Shown: piece after piece, positions 26,619-35,294 of the stretch
How positions within the stretch are numbered: the first letter of the stretch is position 1
Layout: every line of letters starts with the position of its first letter
Origin: Psychrobacter sp. 1044
GTDB lineage: Bacteria > Pseudomonadota > Gammaproteobacteria > Pseudomonadales > Moraxellaceae
Assembly (NCBI RefSeq): GCF_904846525.1
Contig: NZ_CAJHAZ010000004.1
Span: 62,001-126,000 of the forward strand
Reading direction: 5' to 3'
DNA: 64,000 nucleotides
The notes under the pieces: generated by a model
Seen by the model: only the letters and a program-made list of their open reading frames with translations
Told to the model about the DNA's origin: nothing
Databases searched by the model: none
Translations under genes and position numbers: made by a program

Positions 26619-27701
26619 ATGAATATTGCTGCTATAAAAAAGCTCATACCACTCAAACTAAAGAAACATTTAGCCGCTTATATGGGGGCGAGAGGTTTAC
26701 CGTTACCAACTGGTAAACGGTGCTTTATTTTTCTTGCCGCTGACTATGGCAATATTGGTGATATTGCTATTTCTCACGCGCAAAAGCAGTATTTGCAACG
26801 TGTGCTGACGGATTATGATGTTGTTAGTGTTGCTATCAGTCAAACCAGATTTGTGCTCAATTCAATTAAACAGCAAATAAAAGAGACGGATATCGTCACT
26901 ATCATCGGCGGCGGTAATATGGGTGGCACGTATCCTGATATTGAGGAGCTGCGCCAATTAGTCATCAAGTCATTTCCTGCCAATCGAATCGTTTGTTTTC
27001 CTCAGACACTAGATTGGAATGATTCTATTCAATCTAAACGTGCCTTGCAGCGTATTGTGAAAGTTTACGCCAAGCATCCAGATATACGTGTTTTTGCCAG
27101 AGAGTCGATAACAGCGGCAAAAATCATCGAGCTTTTTGCTGAGTACAGTAATGTGCATATTGGTCTCGTACCAGATATTGTGATGAGCGCGAATGCAACA
27201 GTGCTGGGTACGACAGATTGCTTAGCGCCTTCAGGTATTTTGCGCTGCTTACGAGATGACAAAGAAGCCGCATTATCAGCTGAGCAATACGCCATGATAG
27301 ACAAAGCCTTAGCAGATACTGGCTATCAAATTGAAAAGACCGATACACACGCTGGTGGTTCGCAACTCGATGAGGCACATTGCACAAAATTACTGACGGA
27401 CAAGCTTAGTCAATTCCGTGCTGCAAAATTGGTCGTGACTGACCGGCTGCATGGCATGATTTTATGTTTGCTATCGGGTACGCCGTGCTTGGTACTCCCG
27501 AACGCCAATCATAAGATAAGACAGACGCAGTTGGACTGGTTAGGCGGTCATCCAAGGCTGGTGTTTTTAGAATTGGAAGAGATTGCTGATATTGCAACAT
27601 TCATCGATAGCCTTTTGTCTGTGCCTCACGGTACGATGGATGAGTCTCCAGTTGATATAGCTGAGTACGATGACCTAAAAAAAGCGTTAGTAGCGATATG
27701 A
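26619..27701 (+). CDS. Polysaccharide pyruvyl transferase family protein
   Basis: 360 aa. The pattern FLAADYGNIGDIAISHAQ near residue 35, then IIGGGNMGGTYPDIEELR near 95, CFPQTLDW, VFARES near 150 and VVTDRLHGMILCLLSGTPC near 275 are blocks of the PS_pyruv_trans family. Members add a pyruvate ketal from phosphoenolpyruvate to a sugar, making the polymer acidic; some relatives (CsaB-like) act on cell-wall polymers. AGGGAG precedes the ATG. The stop overlaps the following GT2 start by 4 nt. Which sugar is modified cannot be read from the sequence. Confidence 0.85.
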   Translation: MNIAAIKKLIPLKLKKHLAAYMGARGLPLPTGKRCFIFLAADYGNIGDIAISHAQKQYLQRVLTDYDVVSVAISQTRFVLNSIKQQIKETDIVTIIGGGNMGGTYPDIEELRQLVIKSFPANRIVCFPQTLDWNDSIQSKRALQRIVKVYAKHPDIRVFARESITAAKIIELFAEYSNVHIGLVPDIVMSANATVLGTTDCLAPSGILRCLRDDKEAALSAEQYAMIDKALADTGYQIEKTDTHAGGSQLDEAHCTKLLTDKLSQFRAAKLVVTDRLHGMILCLLSGTPCLVLPNANHKIRQTQLDWLGGHPRLVFLELEEIADIATFIDSLLSVPHGTMDESPVDIAEYDDLKKALVAI

Positions 27702-28711
27702 CGACTATCGAAACGCCATTAGTAAGTATCATCGTACCAGTGTATAACGTTGCGTCATATATCGATGCTTGTTTGGCATCCATCAAGCAGCAGACTTATC
27801 AGAATATTGAAATTATCGTTGTAGAAGATTGCTCCACTGATGATTCAAAACAAGCACTTGCGTCACATCTTATGGATGAACGCATCAAAGTCATTCAGCA
27901 TCATAAAAACAGTGGTCTTTCTACGGCACGTAATACTGGTATCAAGTCTGCGATAGGCGAATACATGATGTTCGTTGATTCTGATGACACTATAGACCCC
28001 CGCTTGGTGGCAGCGTGTGTGGATTGTGCGCTCAGCACGAATGCAGAGGTCGTGACGTATGGCTTTACGCCATTCAAAGATGGCATCACAGAGACAGATC
28101 TGCCGTATCCGGCTAGCAATTTAGCATTTGAGGCAACCAAAATAGACGGCTTATATTTTAGCTTACCGCATTTTGCATGGCTCAAATTTATTAAATCTAG
28201 CGCAGTGCGGTCGGCCTCGTTACAGTTCCCAGTGGGTCTGTACTACGAAGACTGGCCTTTTCATTGGCATCTTGGCTTAGCTACTAATATTAAATATCAC
28301 CTGCCCATTGATTTTTATCTATACAGACAGCGCGGCACGTCGATCACAGGGTCAACAGATAAAAAACTATTAGACCTTTTCGTTATCCACGCAGAAGTCA
28401 TTAGTTTAGTAGAGGACTATCAAGCGGATGAGGTTAAAAAAACACTCGCCAATAAAATTAAACAAAGTCATTGGAGTATCCTTACTCGTATAGATAATGA
28501 CTATTTAGCAGCTGCATTGGCACAAGCTAAAAAAGCAGATAAAACGTTACGACTAAAAGGTTATAAGAGCGATTTGACCGTAAGACATATACTGATTAGT
28601 AATATCGTACGTATGCCGACTCAAGTTGCCTTGCTGATGTTACAGGTGCTTCGTCAAGCGCTAGGCAAAAGAGCAAGGGTTAAAGGTCAAGAGAAAGCAG
28701 ATTCAGAATAG
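27698..28711 (+). CDS. Glycosyltransferase family 2
   Basis: 337 aa. PLVSIIVPVYNVASYIDACLASI at the start, VVEDCSTDDSKQAL, and MFVDSDDTIDPRLV (DxD) are the GT-A signatures; an ED pair is visible in YYEDWPFHWHLG. It resembles EpsH/EpsJ-type transferases of exopolysaccharide loci. Donor and acceptor are unknown. Its ATG overlaps the pyruvyl transferase stop (ATGA), so the two are translationally coupled. Confidence 0.9.
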   Translation: MTTIETPLVSIIVPVYNVASYIDACLASIKQQTYQNIEIIVVEDCSTDDSKQALASHLMDERIKVIQHHKNSGLSTARNTGIKSAIGEYMMFVDSDDTIDPRLVAACVDCALSTNAEVVTYGFTPFKDGITETDLPYPASNLAFEATKIDGLYFSLPHFAWLKFIKSSAVRSASLQFPVGLYYEDWPFHWHLGLATNIKYHLPIDFYLYRQRGTSITGSTDKKLLDLFVIHAEVISLVEDYQADEVKKTLANKIKQSHWSILTRIDNDYLAAALAQAKKADKTLRLKGYKSDLTVRHILISNIVRMPTQVALLMLQVLRQALGKRARVKGQEKADSE

Positions 28712-28757
28712 TTTTAAAAAATACGTTTGGTTTTATGGCTTCTTAATAGGTAAAGAG

Positions 28758-29852
28758 ATGACTATTCAGAGAGTGCTGCACATCGTGGGGAAAATGGATC
28801 GGGCTGGGGCAGAGACCATGCTCATGAGTCTATATCGCCATATAGATTATAGCCAGATGCAGTTTGATTTTATCACCTTTACCGACGAGGTCGGTGACTA
28901 TGATGCTGAAATAATAGCGCTGGGCGGTAGGATTATACCGATTTTAGCGGATCATTCATTAGCGCGTATGTGGAAGCTTAAAAAATTCCTCAAACAACAC
29001 CCTGACTATCAAATCGTTCATGCTCATATGCTATTAAACAATGCTTTTCATCTGCTGGCTGCCAAAGGTGCTGGCGTGCCGCATCGCATTTCACATTCTC
29101 ATAGCACCAGTAATGGTAAAACCAATATTGTTAAAAAAATATATGAACAGTGGGCATTCATTACCAATCGTAAATTGGCCACGAATAAAATGAGTTGCGG
29201 TGAACAAGCGGCAAATTACCTATTTGGCAGCATAAAAGACGTGTGGCTATTGCCCAATGCTGTTGACATACAGCAGATGATGACAGTCGCTAACCAATCA
29301 AGACAGTATATCGACCAAGAATTTGGCGATGAGGGGCTAAAAATCATCCAAGTTGGTCGTCTAAATGAGGTTAAAAACCATCAGTTTTCTTTAGAGATCG
29401 CTGAGCAGTTAAAAAAACGTCAAATCGCTTTTACCTTATACATTGTTGGACAAGGTTCATTGGATATGAGGCTCAGGCAACAAGTAGCAGATAAGTCACT
29501 CCTAGATACGGTCAAGTTTTTGGGGATGCGTACGGATATCACAGAATTAATGGCCAGCGCCGACTATATGATTATGCCTTCGTTACACGAGGGTTTCCCT
29601 GTCGTCTTGGTCGAGAGCCAAACAGTTGGGTTAAAGGCGTTGGTTTCTGACCAAGTATCACCTGAAGTAGATTTAGGACTTGGATTAGTACAGTTTTTAC
29701 CGATTCACTCAGCCAAGGATTGGGTTGATTGCTTATTAGCGTCTAAACAGCCAAAACCCAATGAAAAAGACATAACCGCAGCGCTGAATTTATATGGATT
29801 TAGTGCTGCTACCAACGCGCAAACACTAATGCAAAAGTACTTGAGTATGTGA
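28758..29852 (+). CDS. Glycosyltransferase family 4 (EpsF-like)
   Basis: 364 aa GT-B enzyme. It opens with RVLHIVGKMDRAGAETMLMSLYR, the start seen in EpsF-type transferases. The C-terminal half has IIQVGRLNEVKNHQFSLEI and the donor-binding E-x7-E motif in MPSLHEGFPVVLVESQ. It retains anomeric configuration by family rule. The next gene is an EpsG-type polymerase, the same adjacency as epsF-epsG in Bacillus subtilis. A 183-nt gap separates them. Confidence 0.9.
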   Translation: MTIQRVLHIVGKMDRAGAETMLMSLYRHIDYSQMQFDFITFTDEVGDYDAEIIALGGRIIPILADHSLARMWKLKKFLKQHPDYQIVHAHMLLNNAFHLLAAKGAGVPHRISHSHSTSNGKTNIVKKIYEQWAFITNRKLATNKMSCGEQAANYLFGSIKDVWLLPNAVDIQQMMTVANQSRQYIDQEFGDEGLKIIQVGRLNEVKNHQFSLEIAEQLKKRQIAFTLYIVGQGSLDMRLRQQVADKSLLDTVKFLGMRTDITELMASADYMIMPSLHEGFPVVLVESQTVGLKALVSDQVSPEVDLGLGLVQFLPIHSAKDWVDCLLASKQPKPNEKDITAALNLYGFSAATNAQTLMQKYLSM

Positions 29853-29941
29853 CGGAGTGGTTGCTTCTTATTTATATTCGTTTCAAGGTAGTTTGGACGG
29901 AATGAGAAAAAAATCGAGGTAGATAGGCTATAGTTATATAG

Positions 29942-29974
29942 GTACTGGACGGTACAAAAGACACTAGACGGTGT
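29942..29974 (+). other. Two tandem small hairpins upstream of the EpsG-like gene
   Basis: GTAC-TGGACG-GTAC (29942-29955) and ACAC-TAGACG-GTGT (29961-29974) have different, self-complementary stems around nearly identical loops. The first loop exposes GGA, the core of CsrA/RsmA sites. They lie 60-95 nt before the start codon of the gene at 30036. Confidence 0.4.
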
Positions 29975-30035
29975 AAACCTGCCACCATATCCGATTTATA
30001 TAAGATTGACGACATCTACTTTTATAGAGGGTTAA

Positions 30036-31076
30036 ATGCTTCCATACCTGCTGGTTCTTAGCCTTGTTATTTTTTGGATCGTACTGGAGAAAAAATCTCT
30101 CAATCGTACGTCTTTTTGGCTGCCGCTAATTATATTGACATTGTTTGCAGGCCTTCGTAGCTACCGAGTCGGTACGGATACAGGAAACTATACGAGAAAT
30201 TTCAACAGTCAATTGAATGCCGAGTACTTTAGGTTCAACGAAGACATTGAGTTCGGTTATCAGTTATTAGAGTATGCGTTATTACGTATGACCACTCATT
30301 ATTTTTGGCTGCTTGCTATTACCAGTTTAATTATTGTCTATTGCTATCTTAGAGTGATTAAAAAATACAGCGTAAATTATTGGTTTTCCGTATTTTTATT
30401 TATTACATTAGGCGTTTATACTTTTTCTTTTAATGGACTACGTCAAGGATTGGCAATGGCGATCTTTACCTTGGCCATTCCTTATCTGTTAGAAAAACGA
30501 TTTATTCCATACCTGTTGATTTGTGCAATTGCTTCATTATTCCATGTAACTGCATTGTTTATGATTCCATTTTATTTTATCGTTAATTTAAGAGTAAAGC
30601 CCTTATATAAGATTTTGGCAACATTTTTAGGATCGCTATTAGTGAGTGGGGTATTGGTCGCTTATATTTCTTCTACTAACGATAGATACGAGGGTTATGC
30701 GAAAGCATCCGATGAAGCAGGCGGGTTTTTAACGCTTGGTTTTTATACGGCTATCATGATTTTAATCATCTTGGTCAGTTATCTGTATAAAATTAAAGAC
30801 AAAGATTTTCAAAGATTAATAACATTTTACGCATCAGGCGTGGTTTTTATCATACCGTTAGCGATGTTGGGAACCAGTCCTTCAGGTCCTCAAAGGCTGC
30901 TTGCTTATTTTACATGGACATTGGTTTTGATACTGCCTATGATTTTAAAAAGAATCAATAATATTTATTTATATATAGCGAGTATCGTTATTTTTCTCAT
31001 GTATTTTGTCTTGACGACATCGAGATTTAGTAACTTGAGTCCGTATATTATCAATCCGATATTTGAGGTTTTCTAA
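30036..31076 (+). CDS. EpsG family polysaccharide polymerase (Wzy-type)
   Basis: 346 aa with about ten hydrophobic segments. FWLPLIILTLFAGLRSYRVGTDTGNYTRNF near residues 30-60 is the EpsG family hallmark (GLR.. VGTDTxNY). SFNGLRQGLAMAIFTLAI and SLFHVTALFMIPFYF are further family blocks. It would polymerise lipid-linked repeat units in the periplasm after the Wzx-like flippase. AGAGGG lies a few bases before the ATG. Base composition is visibly more AT-rich than in the flanking genes, which is common for Wzy genes and suggests exchange between strains. The stop overlaps the next start by one base. Confidence 0.88.
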   Translation: MLPYLLVLSLVIFWIVLEKKSLNRTSFWLPLIILTLFAGLRSYRVGTDTGNYTRNFNSQLNAEYFRFNEDIEFGYQLLEYALLRMTTHYFWLLAITSLIIVYCYLRVIKKYSVNYWFSVFLFITLGVYTFSFNGLRQGLAMAIFTLAIPYLLEKRFIPYLLICAIASLFHVTALFMIPFYFIVNLRVKPLYKILATFLGSLLVSGVLVAYISSTNDRYEGYAKASDEAGGFLTLGFYTAIMILIILVSYLYKIKDKDFQRLITFYASGVVFIIPLAMLGTSPSGPQRLLAYFTWTLVLILPMILKRINNIYLYIASIVIFLMYFVLTTSRFSNLSPYIINPIFEVF

Positions 31077-31939
31077 TGAAAAATCAGACATATATATCTA
31101 TTGGTATTCCCATTTATAATGCTGAAGCGTACTTGGAAGATGCTATCAAATCCATATTGGCTCAAACGCATGAGTTATGGGAGCTTATATTGATCGACGA
31201 TGGCTCTACTGATGCGTCATTGGCCATCGCCAAGCGTTTTGAAGAGTCTGACCATAGAATAAAGGTCATTGCTGATGGCATAAACAAAAAACTGCCTGCT
31301 CGATTAAATCAGCTTATTGAAGAAGCGAACTATGATTATATAGCGCGCATGGATGCCGATGATCTCATTCATCCGGATAGACTAGCGATTCAATTAAGTT
31401 TTTTAGAAAAAAATCCAGATTATGATCTAGTTTCTACAGGTGTCGTGTCTATTGATAATTTTAATAAAGTTTATGGTTGTCGTCATGTCGATCAAATTTA
31501 TACAGAATTTAAAGAAATAGCCGCGGCTTATCCTATTGTACATGCTGCTGTTTTGGCAAAAAAGAGTTGGTATGAACGAAATAAATATAATGAAAAATAT
31601 CCAAGGTCTGAAGATTATGATTTGTGGTGTAGAGCTATCTCAAATCAAGATTTAAATTTAGCGGTATTGCCTGATTTATTATACTATTATAGAGAAGAAG
31701 GAAATTTATCACTATCTAAAATAACGAGGTCATACAAAGACAGTTTTAAAACGTACTGTGAATATAAAGGAAACAGTTATTTAGGTTCTTTAAAATTATC
31801 AGCAAAACTGACAACAGTTACTTTTTTAGATTCGATAGGATTATTACAAAAGATAGCCAATAAAAGAAATAAGTTAACAATATCTGACACGCTAAGAAGT
31901 CATCATCAGTCAGTGATAAATAGTATTTGTGCTAAATAA
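31076..31939 (+). CDS. Glycosyltransferase family 2
   Basis: 287 aa. YISIGIPIYNAEAYLEDAI, LILIDDGSTDAS and ARMDADDLIHPDRL (DxD) identify a GT-A enzyme; SEDYDLWCRAI carries the likely catalytic acid. The ATG overlaps the last base of the polymerase stop. The 3' third is the most AT-rich coding sequence of the window, with AT-type codons such as AAA, TTA and ATA. It probably entered together with the polymerase. Donor unknown. Confidence 0.88.
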   Translation: MKNQTYISIGIPIYNAEAYLEDAIKSILAQTHELWELILIDDGSTDASLAIAKRFEESDHRIKVIADGINKKLPARLNQLIEEANYDYIARMDADDLIHPDRLAIQLSFLEKNPDYDLVSTGVVSIDNFNKVYGCRHVDQIYTEFKEIAAAYPIVHAAVLAKKSWYERNKYNEKYPRSEDYDLWCRAISNQDLNLAVLPDLLYYYREEGNLSLSKITRSYKDSFKTYCEYKGNSYLGSLKLSAKLTTVTFLDSIGLLQKIANKRNKLTISDTLRSHHQSVINSICAK

Positions 31940-31995
31940 TATTATTTATAAAATGTCACTGATAAAATAATATAAAAAAATATTGAGGTGCTGAA

Positions 31996-33165
31996 ATGAC
32001 ATTAAAGATATGCTTTCTAATGACAGATGCGGTGTCATTTAATGTGCTATATCGTGATCAGCTTGAATACATTAGAGACCATGCGGATGTTGATATCACC
32101 TTAATATGCGGTGGCGATAAACAGCAGTTAGATATTTTACGTGAGCGCAAAATAGGCAAGGTGATTAATTTAAATTTTCAGCGTAAGCCATCTTTGTTTA
32201 AAGATGCTCAGTCGCTCGCGCTTTTAACCCGTTATATGCTATCGAATCGTTTTGATGTGGTGGTTTATTTAACGCCTAAAGCCTTGTTGTTAGGGAGTAT
32301 CGCAAGTGCTGTTACATTGCAAAAGAGACGAATTGCTTTTAGCGTGGGTAGAGCCTATGAGAATTTCTCAGGTTTAAAAAAGAGGGTATTTCAGGGTCTG
32401 GATATATTAAGCTTTGGCTTATCTCACGAGGTTTTATTTGTTTCTGAATCTTTGCTCAGCGTATGCTTAGCAGAAAATATCCTCAAAAAAAGTAAGGCAA
32501 CTGTCATTGATAATGGCTCATTTAACGGCATCGATACTGATTTGCTGCAACCTGTGGCTCAGCTAGAAAAAGAGGCATTAAGAAAGAAGTACAAAGTACC
32601 TGGAAATACCTTTGTGATTTGCGTGGTAGGACGAGTTTGTGATGATAAAGGCTTCAAAGATATTGAGTATATATCCGAAAAACTAAGAGAAGAAAACGTC
32701 TACTTTATGTTCATAGGAGACTGTGAAGACGACGTAGGGAAAACAGCCGTTGAAGAAGTCGTCAAAGATAATAGAGGTGTATATATACCAGCCAACCCAA
32801 ATGTGCACGAGGTTTTTCAGTGTGCTGATTTACATTTATTTTTGAGCTATCGTGAAGGGTTTGGCAGTGTCGCTATTGAAGCAGCAAGTTGCGCCGTTCC
32901 AACCTTTGCCTATGATGTCGTTGGTGTAAAAGATAGTGTCAAAGAAGGTGTCAGTGGTCGAAAATTCAATTTTAAGGATATGTCGTCTGTCGCCGAAGCG
33001 ATCAGTGCTGCTGCTACTGATAAGGAATTTGAAAAGAGATATCCTGATGCAAGAAACTGGGCCATTGCAAATTTTGAACGCAAGCAATTGTGGCAAAGTT
33101 ATTTAAGTTTTTATTTACGTAATAGGGATGACCGCGTAAACGACAAAAGGCGGGCTGAAAAATGA
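31996..33165 (+). CDS. Glycosyltransferase family 4
   Basis: 389 aa GT-B enzyme. The N-terminal half has ALLTRYMLSNRFDVVVYLTPKAL and the acceptor-side VGRAYENFSG; the C-terminal half has ICVVGRVCDDKGFKDIEYI and the E-x7-E motif in YREGFGSVAIEAASC. It resembles WcaL/WbpX-like capsular transferases, and family specificity is not predictable. It overlaps the next gene by 4 nt (ATGA), so this transferase and the initiating transferase are translationally coupled. This is consistent with adding the second sugar, though that is inference. Confidence 0.88.
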   Translation: MTLKICFLMTDAVSFNVLYRDQLEYIRDHADVDITLICGGDKQQLDILRERKIGKVINLNFQRKPSLFKDAQSLALLTRYMLSNRFDVVVYLTPKALLLGSIASAVTLQKRRIAFSVGRAYENFSGLKKRVFQGLDILSFGLSHEVLFVSESLLSVCLAENILKKSKATVIDNGSFNGIDTDLLQPVAQLEKEALRKKYKVPGNTFVICVVGRVCDDKGFKDIEYISEKLREENVYFMFIGDCEDDVGKTAVEEVVKDNRGVYIPANPNVHEVFQCADLHLFLSYREGFGSVAIEAASCAVPTFAYDVVGVKDSVKEGVSGRKFNFKDMSSVAEAISAAATDKEFEKRYPDARNWAIANFERKQLWQSYLSFYLRNRDDRVNDKRRAEK

Positions 33166-33773
33166 TAAATCGACTATTTGACATCACGGCGGCCACGGCG
33201 GCCTTGGTAATATTATCTCCTGTTTATGCTATTACGGCTTATAAAGTCAAAAAAAACTTAGGCTCACCAGTGATATTTAAACAAACTCGCCCTGGTCTAA
33301 ATGGCAAGCCGTTTGAGATGATTAAGTTTCGCTCGATGAAAGATGCGATCGATACAGAGGGTAATCCTTTAGAGGATGATGAGCGTTTGACGGCATTTGG
33401 TAAGACCTTGCGTAATAGTAGTCTCGATGAGCTGCCTGAACTATGGAATGTGATTAAAGGTGATATGAGTTTGGTGGGGCCGCGACCATTATTGATGGAA
33501 TATCTGCCGCTATATAATGATGAGCAAGCGCGTCGCCACCGTGTACGTCCGGGTATTACGGGATATGCACAAGTTAATGGTCGTAATACGATTGGTTGGC
33601 ATGAAAAATTTACGCTCGACACATGGTATGTCGATCATCAGTCATTATGGTTAGATATTAAGATTTTGATTAAAACAGTAAAAAAAGTCATTATCAAAGA
33701 TGGTATTAGTGCTGATGGTGAAGCGACCATGAGTAAATTCACAGGTAATAGCGTCGATAAAAACGCGCTTTGA
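33162..33773 (+). CDS. Initiating monotopic phosphoglycosyl transferase (PglC/WcaJ C-terminal family)
   Basis: 203 aa, the short PglC-like form: one N-terminal re-entrant hydrophobic helix (LFDITAATAALVILSPVYAIT) and a cytosolic catalytic domain. MIKFRSM, SLDELPELWNVIKGDMSLVGPRPLL (with the catalytic Asp-Glu pair) and RPGITGYAQVNGRN are the family blocks. It transfers a sugar-1-phosphate from a UDP-sugar to undecaprenyl phosphate, starting the repeat unit. The dehydratase at 20950 and the aminotransferase next door suggest a 4-amino-4,6-dideoxy-HexNAc (bacillosamine- or QuiNAc4N-like) sugar as donor. Confidence 0.92.
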   Translation: MINRLFDITAATAALVILSPVYAITAYKVKKNLGSPVIFKQTRPGLNGKPFEMIKFRSMKDAIDTEGNPLEDDERLTAFGKTLRNSSLDELPELWNVIKGDMSLVGPRPLLMEYLPLYNDEQARRHRVRPGITGYAQVNGRNTIGWHEKFTLDTWYVDHQSLWLDIKILIKTVKKVIIKDGISADGEATMSKFTGNSVDKNAL

Positions 33774-33783
33774 TGAGGAACGC

Positions 33784-34983
33784 ATGCTAAATACTCCTTT
33801 TTCACCTTGGCCTAGTTTTACTCAGCAAGAAGCGGATGCGGTCAGTCAAGTATTGCTATCCAACAAGGTCAATTATTGGACAGGGCAAGAATGCCGTCAG
33901 TTTGAAGAGGAATTCGCTGACTGGGCGGGTAGCAAATACGCGATTGCATTGGGCAACGGAACTTTGGCATTGGACGCGGCATTGCAGGCACTTGGTATAG
34001 GTGTGGGTGATGAAGTTATCGTGACGCCGCGCACTTTTATTGCCAGTATCTCCTCAGTGGTTAATGCAGGCGCGACGCCCATTTTTGCGGATGTTGATGA
34101 GGCGACAGGGAATATCACTCCAGAGTCGATAGCGGCGGTATTGACGGACAAAACTAAAGGCATCGTCTGTGTACATTTGGCAGGTTGGCCCTGTGATATG
34201 GATGGCATTATGGCATTGGCAGATCAGCATCATTTATATGTCATTGAAGACTGTGCACAAGCGCATGGTGCACGCTATAAAGGTCGCAGCGTTGGTAGTA
34301 TCGGTCATATTGGCGCGTGGAGTTTTTGCCAAGATAAGATCATGACCACAGGCGGCGAGGGCGGCATGGTCACCACCGATGACGAGCAGTTATGGCGAAA
34401 AATGTGGGCGTATAAAGATCATGGCAAAAGCTATGCGGCGGTCTATGAGACCGAGCAGCTGCCCGGCTATAATTGGCTACATGAGAGCTTTGGCACCAAC
34501 TGGCGCATGACCGAGATTCAAGGCGTGATTGGGCGTATTCAATTGGCACATATGAGTGACTGGATAGCGAAGCGCCGTGCTAATGCTCAAGCGATATTAG
34601 AGGCATGTGCTAAATGGGAAGAAAAAGGCTATCTATCGGTGCCGACATTAGAGCAGACCTCTCAGTTTCCAAACTCTAATCATGCCTATTATAAATTGTA
34701 TGTTTATGTGCAACCAAATAATCTAGCTGAGGGCTGGACACGTGATCGCATCATTGAAGAAATAAATGCGCTGGGCGTGCCTTGCTATTCAGGGTCTGCC
34801 TCAGAGGTATATTTAGAAAAAGCATTCGATGATACAGGCTTGCGTCCAGAAAACAGACTGCCAATAGCAAAACAGTTGGGAGAGACCAGCTTAATGTTTT
34901 TGGTTCATCCTACCTTAACCACTGCCGAAATCGCGCAAACGGTAAATGCAATCGATCGCGTATTTGCTTTAATGATTCAGTGA
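33784..34983 (+). CDS. DegT/DnrJ/EryC1/StrS family sugar aminotransferase (PglE-like)
   Basis: 399 aa PLP enzyme. ALGNGTLALDAALQALGIGVGDEVIVTPRTF near the start, IEDCAQAHGARYKGR in the middle and WSFCQDKIMTTGGEGG, where Lys185 would form the Schiff base, are DegT signatures. It would aminate the 4-keto product of the WbpM-type dehydratase. The gene follows the initiating transferase by 10 nt with GAGGAACGC upstream. In comparable bacillosamine-type clusters an acetyltransferase sits with these two genes; none is present here. It is the last gene of the polysaccharide run. Confidence 0.9.
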   Translation: MLNTPFSPWPSFTQQEADAVSQVLLSNKVNYWTGQECRQFEEEFADWAGSKYAIALGNGTLALDAALQALGIGVGDEVIVTPRTFIASISSVVNAGATPIFADVDEATGNITPESIAAVLTDKTKGIVCVHLAGWPCDMDGIMALADQHHLYVIEDCAQAHGARYKGRSVGSIGHIGAWSFCQDKIMTTGGEGGMVTTDDEQLWRKMWAYKDHGKSYAAVYETEQLPGYNWLHESFGTNWRMTEIQGVIGRIQLAHMSDWIAKRRANAQAILEACAKWEEKGYLSVPTLEQTSQFPNSNHAYYKLYVYVQPNNLAEGWTRDRIIEEINALGVPCYSGSASEVYLEKAFDDTGLRPENRLPIAKQLGETSLMFLVHPTLTTAEIAQTVNAIDRVFALMIQ

Positions 34984-35294
34984 TGTGAGAATATCGCTTA
35001 TTAAGGCGTGTTGATTATTTATAAGTAGTTGCAGCTATTGGCTTTTATTTTTGATTGGACTTTCTTTCAAAACAGTAAAGGTTGTCAAGGTTGCATCGGC
35101 AGTGGCATGATATTGCTGGATTGGCGAGTGATAGAAACTTATAAGTATCCAAGTCTTATCTCACGCTAGGATTTTTTAGCCCAGACAGGTACAATATCAG
35201 TCTTAATCATACATTGATCAAGCATAAGACAGGCATGCAAGTAGTTGCGGGCGCTGTCTTTCTTTTTTTTATCGCACCCTCTATTGGAGTTACT
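34984..35294. other. Intergenic region between polysaccharide locus and folD
   Basis: 311 nt without a supportable gene. A TTG-initiated extension of folD from 35214 is open but has no ribosome-binding site. The region holds a -10-like TACAAT (35190-35195) and the terminator/antiterminator pair described at 35200-35270. Confidence 0.7.
35200..35270 (+). promoter_or_regulatory. Candidate transcription attenuator in the folD leader
   Basis: A terminator hairpin is formed by AAGACAG (35226-35232) and CTGTCTT (35254-35260), with inner pairing of TGCAA to TTGCG, followed by a T-rich tract to 35270. An alternative stem pairs GTCTTA (35200-35205) with TAAGAC (35225-35230), the same bases as the terminator's left arm, extended by ATCA/TGAT. 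The two are mutually exclusive. The T tract ends 24 nt before the folD ATG, leaving no room for a later promoter. Confidence 0.6.

Noticed and set aside
33239-33622. Long antisense frame opposite the initiating transferase
   Set aside because: No ribosome-binding site or family; its composition reflects the coding strand opposite.
35214-35294. N-terminal hydrophobic extension of FolD from TTG 35214 (an apparent signal peptide)
   Set aside because: FolD is cytoplasmic, the extension overlaps the terminator structure and has no ribosome-binding site, while ATG 35295 has GGAG.
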